In this document: one piece after another, positions 54,845 through 64,000 of the stretch | Position numbering within the stretch: position 1 is the stretch's first letter | Layout of the letters: each line of letters opens with the position of its first letter | Source of the DNA: Phlebotomus papatasi | Lineage: Eukaryota > Arthropoda > Insecta > Diptera > Psychodidae | Length of the DNA stretch: 64,000 nt | Assembly (NCBI RefSeq): GCF_024763615.1 | Contig: NC_077224.1 | Location: 50,850,712 to 50,914,711 of the forward strand | Direction of reading: 5' to 3' | Notes under the pieces: generated by a model | What the model was told of the DNA's origin: nothing | The model's database searches: none | The model's input: only the letters and a program-made list of their open reading frames with translations | Translations under genes and position numbers: made by a program

Positions 54845-56240
54845 ATGAACAAATTAGAACATCATACATGAGTAGTTTAGTAAAAATTGAACTTTTCCGT
54901 TAAAAATTATTTGTGTACATTACATCGACCTCGTGAATACGGGAATATCGTAAAGTCTTTGCCTCTTCGTTTTTTCTAGGACACTTTTATCCCAAAGCGC
55001 AAAATCTATTTTTTTATTGCTATCATGAGGGCTCATAAAATAAATAAATTTTAGAATATTCAACAAGTAAGAGAGAGAGAGCTCTTTTACTAAAATATTA
55101 AACATGATTTTTCATTGCTTTTATCGATTATTGTCAGTGTAATAATTAATTTATACGATATATAATGCAATGGTAAATCTTGCATCATTTTTAATAAATT
55201 ATATATATATAGGAATTATAGATATTTTTATATTTATTAAAGAAAATTATTACAGAAACTCCCAATGATTAGCATGATTTGAGAATCTCTCTGTTCTGAA
55301 ATTTTAGTGCAACTAAAAATAATATAAGTGAAATGAATGAAATATATGACGAAAACTCTTCAACCGAAAGACTTAAAATTAAATTATTGAGATTATTAAT
55401 AATCTTCTACTTACATTGTTTGTATTCGAATGAAAATGATTTGGTAAATTAAATTCATTGTAACTTTTCATCCCTTTACTTTTAAAATTATTATTCATAA
55501 CTTTACTACAAAACACACACACACAATTTAATCTGTCATGTGGTAATTTCATTTTCCAGCACTATAGTTTCAAATCATATTACAAATATTTTTACATGTC
55601 CAGCCATGTGAATAAAGTAAATTTGAAAATCCTATTTAATATCACAAACATTTCCTACCTTTTGAATTATTTTAAAAATAAGTCTTGCATATTGGTATTT
55701 GAATCAGTTTTCAAATATTGTTTTTCAAGAGGTTTAAATACAATTCTATTTACTTTGAAATATGTTTTGCAAGTAGTCTAAGAAGTTAATTGATCGATAA
55801 GTATTATTGAAAAATTTTATCATATTGAATTTAAATTAATGCAAAACAACCACATAAAATCAAAAAATGTTATATGGTAAATACGGAATATTAATAAAAA
55901 ATCCGTCTCATTTCAGATACTTAGGGCTTTACAGAAGTTGCTTACAATAGTCATTCGATGTTCATTGGGTTTTAATGTTGTCCTACTTCAAAATTTACTA
56001 TGAAAATTTGTCTTATGACATTGTCAAACTGTTACAGAATTCCCCTAATGGATAGCTAATGGATACAAGTGTAATGGTCGCAAATCAAAAAATTATTGTC
56101 CTCAATTTACTTATTAATTGAGCATAAATAGCATGAAAATTTTCTTAAAATTTTTGTGTCAGATTTTCGTAAGAAGTTGATTTAAATGCTGAATACAAAT
56201 TCTGGGTCTGCTCAAACTTATGTTTGATCCTATCACAACA
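54845..56240. other. Intergenic stretch, nothing recognised
   Basis: Very AT-rich, with an (AC)n run near 55512-55524. No gene or repeat family recognised. Confidence 0.4.
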
Positions 56241-56249
56241 ATAGGATGT

Positions 56250-56480
56250 TTTGTCAGGGTCCCAGGCTTTGCGAATTACTCGAACTCGTGATTTAGATGC
56301 TATATATATGCCCCAAGATTACTTTTGCACCAATTAGGGCAGAATCACATTGTCAGGCATTCCAGGACCTTTCCAACAAACCCAAACATGACACCATTCG
56401 GTTGAGAAATACGCTCCCTATAGCCTTCTTAACTTTTGGAAAAAAAATCCTATGCGTTCTTGAGCAAACCAGAGGAAAAT
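56250..56480 (-). repeat. Dispersed repeat, GGTCTTGGA/ACCGGT family, minus strand
   Basis: On the minus strand: GAGCGTATTTCTCAACCG, ATGTTTGGGTTTGTTGG, AAAGGTCCTGGAATGCC, as in the copy at 37030-37440. Frames here are repeat sequence. Confidence 0.6.
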
Positions 56481-56705
56481 GAGGGCATGTTAATCTTTTG
56501 GCTAATTTTTTGATCTCCTAATTTTTGCTATTTTTTGCTAATTTTTTGAGCCGGCCGGATAAACGGAGAAACACTGTGACGTCAAAAAACTCGAAACTTC
56601 AGATTTCCAAAATTCTACTCCAAAGCTCTAGGAAAGAAAGACTTTTATTCTGGGCTAGTCCGCGGCCACCCAACTAACACCGGATTATCGTTCAAAAGTT
56701 GATTA

Positions 56706-57597
56706 GGGTAGATGCTCCTAATATCAAAACGCTTTAAATATCGATCAAGCGATGCTTGTTATATCGACTTCTCTTCCAATTGATGAATAAAAAAAATATT
56801 TTTTCAACATGAACTTTAATTATTATAAGATTGTTTAATTATTTTATGTTTCACGATGTCAAATAAAAAATTTCACAATTTTTCCAGTAATATTTGCACA
56901 AGAAAATTGATTTTTAAAAATGTGTGCACAAAATTACAATAGTAGCCATTCCAAAAATTCATTTTGTTGCCATTTGCCTTAAGCAAATACAGTCAGTTTT
57001 GTCAGTGAATTGACCAGTTTGTGCACTTCTTATCGATACAATTGGTGTAGATATTGGAAGCCAATTAAGGATTGAAGCTTACATGTGAAGATTTCATAGG
57101 TTAGTACTGTTCGTTGAGCGTAATAAGAGATTTTCTGTGATCGATAATATCAAATTCTGATGTATGGAATATCGATCACTTTTTTCTTCAGCAAAAATAT
57201 GGCAAAAACACCAAAAAAGCCTTCAATACCGGGATGATGAAATGGCAAAAGCCCTTGAGGATGCCAGGAATGGACTTAGTAAATATAAAATAGATATTCA
57301 TATTCCCTGATGGTACGTGTAAAACCCATTTTTCCTTGATCTATACAACAAGCATCAACTAATCGATAATACCATCAGCTGATCGATATTACATGCAAAT
57401 GCACTTCAAAAAGTTTGTCGTGTTTTAAACCACTCTAAAATAAATATATCAAGAATGTGAGTGGTCGATCTTGTAGAGGACATCTGAAAGATTGACTATA
57501 ACAAGTTTTCATTTCAAAAATACGAAAGTATATATGGTTTTTTTGTCTGTTAAAGTTGATCATTTCCTTAACTGATCGATAATACCCACTCTTACCC
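56706..57597. mobile_element. 892-bp TA-flanked element with a psq-type HTH fragment
   Basis: Ends GGGTAGATGCTCC and the inverted complement near GATAATACCCACTCTTACCC; TA at 56704-56705 and 57598-57599. The interior holds many GATCGATA/TATCGATC words near both ends, like subterminal binding sites. At about 57205-57309 one + frame reads YRDDEMAKALEDARNG then LSKYKIDIHIP, which resembles a Pipsqueak/CENP-B-type helix-turn-helix start of pogo-like transposases. The rest of the transposase is absent. Confidence 0.6.
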
Positions 57598-57599
57598 TA

Positions 57600-60500
57600 T
57601 ACGTTGGATCTCCTTATTCTTCTAAAATTCTACCACAATGTAACCCTAGGCGGTAAGAAGTCAAAGTACGTTTATAGCTCAAAATCGAGGGATTACAACT
57701 GTTCTCTGTGGAACTCGAGCAGTAAAAAAGCCCCAAAATAAACATTGGGAACAGTTTTGATAACACGGATAGCGTCATCAAAACGACAATCATTAACAGT
57801 TTTAAGGATTTCGATTACTTTCAATAATTCTCACCGATAAACTTAATTATAGTAAAGAGAGGTAATCCCGATGCTTTTCAGAGATTGCGACTTTAACGCT
57901 TCTTTTTGGATTGATGAAATATTTTTCCCCATTCCAAATCAATAGAATTATTCTTTTTTTTATTTAGAATCATGATAGAAAAAGAATTTCAACAATAATA
58001 TTAAAGAAAATTAATAAAATTACGATAATATTAATATATGCCCAAGAACCTTACAGCAATGCTTTTTTCTAACTCCGTTGAATTCGATCAAACTCGGATG
58101 CTCTTTTTAAGGAAAAGTGTAATGCATAAAAATGAGAAGATATTATTTCAAAAACATATTTTTTTTAAGTTTTATTCCATTAAATCACATTGCTGACTTT
58201 GACCCTCTTCTGGCAACGTTTTGGAATTTCTCCTGGCCAGAAATAGTATTGTTTTAGTGTGTCGAAAATCGGTTGAGTTTCAGGAGTATCTTAGAGTAGG
58301 ACTTGTCCTTATGGGACCTTTATTTTGTTCCCTTCGGTATCTAAAACAGAAAAAGTGTCCTGAACAATGCAATTTCTGAACCAAAACATTGATATTCACA
58401 GCATCCGACTTTGGTCGAAAAGTAAACATTCACAAATTCACTTAATTCTGTATGAATTATTAATATATCATTAATATACTCTTACACACCTTGTAGATCA
58501 ATAACTAAGCTTCACTTTTATTAATAATTTTTATTGAAAATAATATTTTATACTACAGAAAAAACCATTAAACGTTTTCCAGCGACGAGCTGTCAATATC
58601 AAAATTTTATCGGAAATGAAATGTATAGTACACAACCCAGCTGACACGATTATTAAACCGATTAAAATACAATTTTTAGTTTTTCTTAAAGTAGAATGGT
58701 TATATTATATTACTGCAGTGATTAATTATGGAAATAAAAATATAAACTATATTTTAAATGGATTTATCGGAGTTAAATCGGTCGCGGCATCCGAGTTTTG
58801 CAATCGTCGCAGTTACATGGCCTGACTATAAACCAACCAAAATATCAGTGAGATATTTCGAATCGGAACTGAGCTTTTTGCGAGCTTGAGAACTACAAAC
58901 AAATATCTGAAATTTTTTGTAATGAAAATTTCCCATAAATTGCAAAATCTTGACATAAATTTCTCACCGTGTGCAGAGGCCTTAGATATGAAAATCCTAT
59001 TTTTGAATTTGGTTTTCGAGCTGTGCCTGAAGATATTACAACGAAATATCATGAAAAATAACATATTTTATTACTTACATAATTTTACTCATGCAAAGGA
59101 ACGCTCTTGGATATGAGAATTTGCTAATTTATGTAAATATAATTTTTTTTACGCAATCTTACCATCTCAAAGAGGAATATTCAAGATTAAGCTCTCGTTT
59201 ACAGTGAGAACTTGTTGTTTCCTAAGTCCGAGTGCTTTGCTGAGGATTTTCAATTTTTGGGTGGCAAAGAGAGATTTAGCTAAATAAAAGGAAATTATAA
59301 TCTGCGAATTTCCATATCCTCTTTTCCCAAGCACATTGTCTGCATGTGTTAGGCACCCAATCCCTTAAGAACCCCCTTCATTCCAATTGAACTCCCTTGC
59401 TGCGCGAAATCTACCAATTATTCCTTGTATCGCCATCCTCCGTGAAACAATGCGAAATAATTCTCCACCATCGTGCAAAAGCCTGCAGATCCTTTCGCAC
59501 CAGTTTGAGCTTTATGGCACATTAAAGACTGTCAATTATTCAAGCTTGAGCGACGGCGAGAATTTCAAAATTTTCAATTCGCGAGAAAAGTTTCTTGTCT
59601 GACTGAGAACTTCTCTCCACTTTCTCGCCCATACAACCCAAACCACCCACACAGACGAAAATGTATTCAAGAATTTATGTTCGGTTTGTGCGATACAACT
59701 TGAAAATTTTCTACAACTGAGAGACAAAACAGATTTCATGTATAGAGATGGAATTTGTTGAGTGAGGACTTCAGCCGAAAGGACGAATTGAGACAGTTTT
59801 CAGAAGGAATAATGAAAATTTGATAGATCCTGCACAAACACAAGGCAGTATCATTTATTTTAGATGGGACAATTGCACGGATTTCTAATCAAATTCTCAT
59901 TCAAATGTTTCTACCAAGTTTTGTTCGACTTTGAAATAGGAGAAGATTTATTTTAAAGTTCGTTTATCAAAATATTTGCCTAATTTCAATCGATACTTGT
60001 TAAATATTCTGCTAAACTTTCCTCAGAGTTTCTTAGAAAATCTCGCATTGGCTGAGATACCGTGCTGTTGTCGAGGAAGTAGGATTAATTTTGTTGATTT
60101 TATGTAGTTTTTTAAATATTTTGAGAACGATTTGCAATATAGGGGAAAGTCGGAATGATTTAGACACTTTTTTAGGTTTTCATTTTTGAAAATTTATATA
60201 CCGCTTAGTATACTCACAAGACTCCCAAGTATAGACGACTTTATTATATATATTTTATATGTTTATTTAAATAATCAAAGAATAATCTACCGCGTCTCAA
60301 ACATGGAGGCTCTCCCTTTACTCAAAAAATTAAAGATTTTTTTCATTATTTTTGAAAATCAGGAATATCTAAAAGAACTCTTAACAAATTTCGAGTTAAA
60401 ACTAAATTTATTTAAAAATTTATAATTATATAATTATAAATAATATATCCATAATTATTATATTATATATAGTTATATGTTATAGTTATATATAATCAAT

Positions 60501-60660
60501 TATCGTGAAATCGGTGGCAGCCGCCGCTCGAGCTCTAAAAGCAGAATTTTTGTCTGCAGTTACTTGTATTTTGTGTACCTGCAAAGCATACCATAGTAAT
60601 ATAAACATAGTAATATATGTCTATATTATGTTTATATTATGTAGGCTCTAGTAAATGAAT
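57600..60660. other. Intergenic stretch, nothing recognised
   Basis: AT-rich. One CTCTGTGGAACTCGAGCAG word (57702) belongs to the GGTCTTGGA/ACCGGT repeat. A lone GGGGAAAGTCGG end occurs at 60142. The region 59330-59760 is less AT-rich, but its frames are not recognised. A very AT-rich run covers 60420-60505. Confidence 0.4.
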
Positions 60661-60682
60661 AAATTATTATTATTATTATTTA
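60661..60682. repeat. (ATT)n microsatellite
   Basis: About seven ATT units, preceded by TAGTAAATGAATAA; may be a retroposon tail. Confidence 0.7.
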
Positions 60683-60699
60683 ATAGTTTATTTAAAAGA

Positions 60700-62230
60700 A
60701 TAATCCAGTGGATTTTGAAGTTTGACTTTGCATCGGTTCGACCTAGAGTAATTAAAATTGTTTAATTAAAAATAAACATTAATAACATTTATTTGTTGGA
60801 TGTATCAATATTTTCTAAATATCCAATAATAAAATATTCACCAAATAATTGACTTGTAACAACATTTAATTTCGGGTTTTATTGACAAAATTTAAACATA
60901 GAGAATAAAATTTGATTACACATCGACATCCCTATTTGAATCAGGAGCATTTCCTAGTAAGAATTTTCTTGAGAAAGAGCTGATTAAGAAATTTTGAACT
61001 CTTGCTGAAACATTATTGGTAAAAGTTTATCATATACAAATTTAATTATTGGAACCGGTAAGGAATTTAATATTGTTCTATTGTTATTATTTTACATTTT
61101 CCCACTATTGTCGTGTATTACGCTAGAGATTTCAGGAATGTTTCCAAATAAATTTTGGAAAACTCCCTTGAAAAACGTCATCGGGTGGAATAATTGAAAT
61201 ATCACTAATTAATACCTGCAATAGTATACTGTCCGTGGACAAAAGTTCACAAGTTATGGCACGTATATGATATTAGATAATTTTTTTTAATAACCTTCGT
61301 ATTGCACTCTTTATAAAATTTCATATGGTGCGATTGAGCTCAAACTTTGCCAAAATGCTACTTATAACACCCTGCTCAGAAATAAAGATACCAACATGTA
61401 GGATTTCGGCAAAGGTTATTTTAATACCTTTCTGACGTAATGGACCTGACTACATTTAACTTAGCTGACCTGAGGTACATCTGATCAAAATTCGAAAATT
61501 CTCGGGCCTCGGTGGCAACGTAAATCTATAGAAAGCCAAAATACCGAACGCCATGAGATCGAATAGCTAAAATTCCCGAATGAATACAAATTCCGAAAAG
61601 ATCGCAATCTCTAATCGGTCAAAATCGTTTTAAATCATAAATCCCATAAATCCTTCTGATTCAAACTGAAAATTCTGAGATGATAGGGGAGGCTTGTTCA
61701 GGTTCGTACAGAAAATTGTGTTCGAAATTTAAAGTGATTTTTTTTACTGAATACGACACAAACCGAATCAAGTATACCATAGCACTATTTCACAAACTTT
61801 TTACTTATTAAGTTTATAATTCCGCCTCACAAAATTCCTGTAAATCCTTGGATTTTCCTCTAGAGAAAAATGAAAATTTAGTGGCGATTTTCACACAGTT
61901 GCCCCGGTCTGTTAAGCTGCTTACAAAATTTCAACAATTTCACCGGACACAAAAGTTTGCTCATCACTGTTTTTAAAGTCACATTTAAAGTCAATTTAAT
62001 GCTACTTTTTTAATATATATTTTTGCGACACTTGGAAAACCGTTTTTTCACTGCATTCTGACAGTCAATTAAGTGTGATTCGAACAAAATCACAACTATT
62101 GTACTCCTCGGATTTTTTCTAACACCTCCAATCTGTCTTACAGAACATCTTCTAAACATCACTGATTCTGAAAATTACCAGTGACCAGTTTAAAATAAAA
62201 TGCGGAAAATTCCATTTGAAAACAAGACAA
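60700..62230. other. Intergenic stretch with a foldback-arm fragment
   Basis: About 61541-61632 carries degenerate AAAATACCGAAC/AAAATTCCCGAAT units of the foldback family. No gene recognised in the rest. Confidence 0.4.
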
Positions 62231-62235
62231 ATTCC

Positions 62236-62637
62236 TCTCGTTCAGTAATAACCTTCCCGATTTGAGAACTTTCTCTGTTTGAGGTTTTAAGAGAACTTAT
62301 CTAAAAAAACCACTGGAAGTTCGAACGTTTAAACCGACGAGTTACACGAAATTGAGAAAGTTCATGAAATGGACATTTATCTTAATAAAATTGCAATTCA
62401 ACGTTCTGCCATCTTGAAATTCCACAAAACTACACAAAAATTCACTTTTTCACTTTTGTTGACATTTGTTGACGATTTATGAAGTGTCAAATATTTCGAA
62501 ATTCGAAATGACAAAACAATTAGCGCTAAAGTGCCAAGTACATAAACTTGCACTTTAGGCTTCCGGTAGATTTTCGAATATGCATGGCTTGGCTTTGGAA
62601 TGGCTTCGAAAGGTTATTACTGAACGGAGCCATTGAA
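62236..62637. mobile_element. Inverted-repeat element containing the 62.5-kb repeat copy
   Basis: GTTCAGTAATAACCTTCC near 62241 pairs with GAAAGGTTATTACTGAAC near 62610-62627. The right part (62495-62640) is the repeat shared with 49915-50060 and 40400-40520, which suggests those copies are halves of the same element. Confidence 0.45.
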
Positions 62638-62729
62638 TGCGAAACGATCCCTTTTCGAGTAATAGATTTTCATGGTAACTTAAAAATAATAAACCCTCTA
62701 TAACTAATAGTTGTTCTTTCAAAAGACAC

Positions 62730-62878
62730 TTTAAAACAAGGGGTAATTCATAATCAATCAGATTGGCTCGGGTTCCCAAAAAAATGTATGAGTTCCCCGG
62801 GTTTCCTGAAAAAAATGTATGGGTTCCCCAGCCAGATTGGCTCGAGTTCCCCGAAATGAGTTACCCCTCGCTTTAAAA
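62730..62878. mobile_element. 149-bp inverted-repeat element with internal duplication
   Basis: TTTAAAACAAGGGGTAATTC pairs imperfectly with GAGTTACCCCTCGCTTTAAA. Inside, CAGATTGGCTCGGGTTCCC (62758-62776) recurs as CAGATTGGCTCGAGTTCCC (62833-62851), and AAAAAATGTATGAGTTCCCC recurs with one change. Confidence 0.55.
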
Positions 62879-62929
62879 TGGGAAAATCGTATAAAATATT
62901 ACACACCAAATTGGTAATTTTAGGCCTAT

Positions 62930-63164
62930 TTTTTAATTCACTGCTCGGACTTAAAGAGAGAGAGAGAGAGCAGTTGTGTAATCGACTTTTTTCAACTTCT
63001 CACCGTGCTGGAGCTCATACTGTAATATATATCGACTTGCAGTTTTCGTTGACCCCCAATAGAAAAAAAAGATTTCCAACCATTTTTTTCCCCAACCGAT
63101 CTAACTCCTGTAAAACCATGTTTTTTTCGGTTTATTTCGAAAACGGTTAATACGATTTCTTTCT
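62930..63164 (+). repeat. Dispersed repeat, GGTCTTGGA/ACCGGT family, 5' part
   Basis: CACTGCTCGGACTTAAAGAG with a GAGA run, then GGTTTATTTCGAAAACGG and TACGATTTCTTTC, as in 37030-37160. Interrupted by the MITE at 63169-63364. Confidence 0.5.
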
Positions 63165-63168
63165 TTTA

Positions 63169-63364
63169 CCGTAAGTACGGGTGACTTTGACACCTTCCTG
63201 TTCGTGAGTTTTCCTTTAAGTGCAATGTGTAAAACTGGTTTTCATCATCAGACATGGTAAATTGGATCGGTAAATACCATCCTTAAAATCTAGAAGTAAA
63301 AAAAGCTTAAGAACAGGGGTGTGTCAAAGTCACCCGCAACTCTTGAAGTCATCCTCACTTACGG
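63169..63364. mobile_element. 196-bp TA-flanked MITE, CCGTAAGTACGGGTGAC type
   Basis: Ends CCGTAAGTACGGGTGACTTT and the inverted complement within GTCAAAGTCACCCGC and CTCACTTACGG. TA at 63167-63168 and 63365-63366. Relative of 44333-44710. Confidence 0.85.
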
Positions 63365-63369
63365 TATAT

Positions 63370-64000
63370 GATTTGGAGTTAGTCCAGGTGAGTATTTCGT
63401 CCAAACATACTTGACCTTAAAAATCGCCATCTGGAATTTCTCACGGAATAAGTTTAACTACTTTGGAGGGCCCATTTTTCAACCAATTTGGTTAAATTTG
63501 AATTTTTTCGAAAGGTCTTGAGATTTCCAATTTCGCTATATTGATCGCAATTGGTGACGAATCGATTAAGTATCCATAAATGACCTATCTTTTTTAAGTA
63601 TTCTTTTTTTCTGTTAGTAACCTTGTGATCCAATTAGAGACCAAGTGGTAAAAGAGATACGAATTTCCGGTTATCGGTGAACATTCCTTCTATAAGTCGA
63701 CTCAAGAATCACTATTATGATTTTTATTACCCCCCACCCCCTCAAAAATCTTCCAAAACCATGTTTTTTTTAAGTTTATTTCGAAAACGTCTGCAACGAT
63801 TTCTTTTATTTTTGGATATGTTTTAGAGGTAGTTCAAGTGAACATCTCATCCAAAGATATTTTTCGAAAGATCTTTAAATCAGTCAACTATTTGTAAATA
63901 ACTTATCTTCCTCGTATTTACATTTATTGTTTGCTCCGTTTTTTTAACGGGTCAGCTTTCAAACTTACCAATTTTTTTCATTCCTCAGAAAAAATCTAGA
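63370..64000 (+). repeat. Dispersed repeat, GGTCTTGGA/ACCGGT family, two partial copies
   Basis: 63370-63640 has TTAGTCCAGGTGAGTATTTC, CGAAAGGTCTTGAGATTTCC and ATTGGTGACGAATCG; 63720-63950 repeats GTTTATTTCGAAAACG, GATTTCTTTTATTTTTGG and TTCAAGTGAACATCTC. The first lines up with the part missing from 62930-63164, so 63169-63364 probably inserted into one original copy. Confidence 0.5.

Noticed and set aside
1..64000. CRISPR array, bacterial operon or phage features
   Set aside because: Spliced gene, SINEs, LINEs and MITEs show animal nuclear DNA; none of the repeats has a regular repeat-spacer layout.

Overview
This is eukaryotic, AT-rich, gene-poor DNA, almost certainly insect and most likely dipteran; species not determined. 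One protein-coding gene is convincingly present. It lies on the + strand from about 25356 to 33958 and encodes a very large extracellular leucine-rich-repeat (LRR) protein of the chaoptin type: dozens of LRRs, an LRR C-terminal cysteine cap, and a hydrophobic C-terminus typical of a GPI-anchor signal. Four exons with consensus splice sites and matching phases can be joined (25356-25500, 29846-29956, 30264-33414, 33755-33958), with an AATAAA signal at 34108. The 5' exon(s) with the start codon, signal peptide and N-terminal cap were not found and may lie far upstream or outside the window.

The rest is intergenic or intronic DNA full of old, mostly non-autonomous mobile elements, many nested. 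Boundaries can often be fixed to the base by target-site duplications. They include: TA-flanked mariner-like miniature elements, several with GGGGAAA termini (1091-1543, 13491-14475, 28663-28859, 43564-43777, 52375-52544); an 860-bp TA-flanked element with plant-Stowaway-like ends (9849-10708); a 0.9-1.0 kb pair built from GTGGCGAGAAGTGG-type motifs (6898-7817 and 26642-27642); TTAA-flanked elements; a hAT-like element with a perfect 8-bp duplication (22109-23075) inside a decayed non-LTR retrotransposon (21530-23500); tRNA-derived SINEs (1199-1478 and 54400-54625); foldback elements whose arms are tandem AAAATCCCGAA units; and 132-bp near-perfect palindromes, partly in tandem with a 149-150 bp period.

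The most interesting signal is a dispersed set of short motifs that fit the minimal hammerhead ribozyme (CTGANGA, a closed stem II, then GAAA followed by self-complementary AGCT or ACGT and C or T). They occur at about 6.78, 8.05/8.27, 9.5, 40.1, 45.0/45.07 and 48.4 kb, mostly inside inverted-repeat elements. Stem II sequences differ between loci but keep pairing, and the short stem-III segment changes from AGCT to ACGT while staying self-complementary. This is the architecture known from Penelope-like retroelements and retrozymes. One inverted pair is bounded by an exact 13-bp direct repeat.

Many longer open frames are chance frames in AT-rich DNA or repeat sequence and were not annotated as genes.
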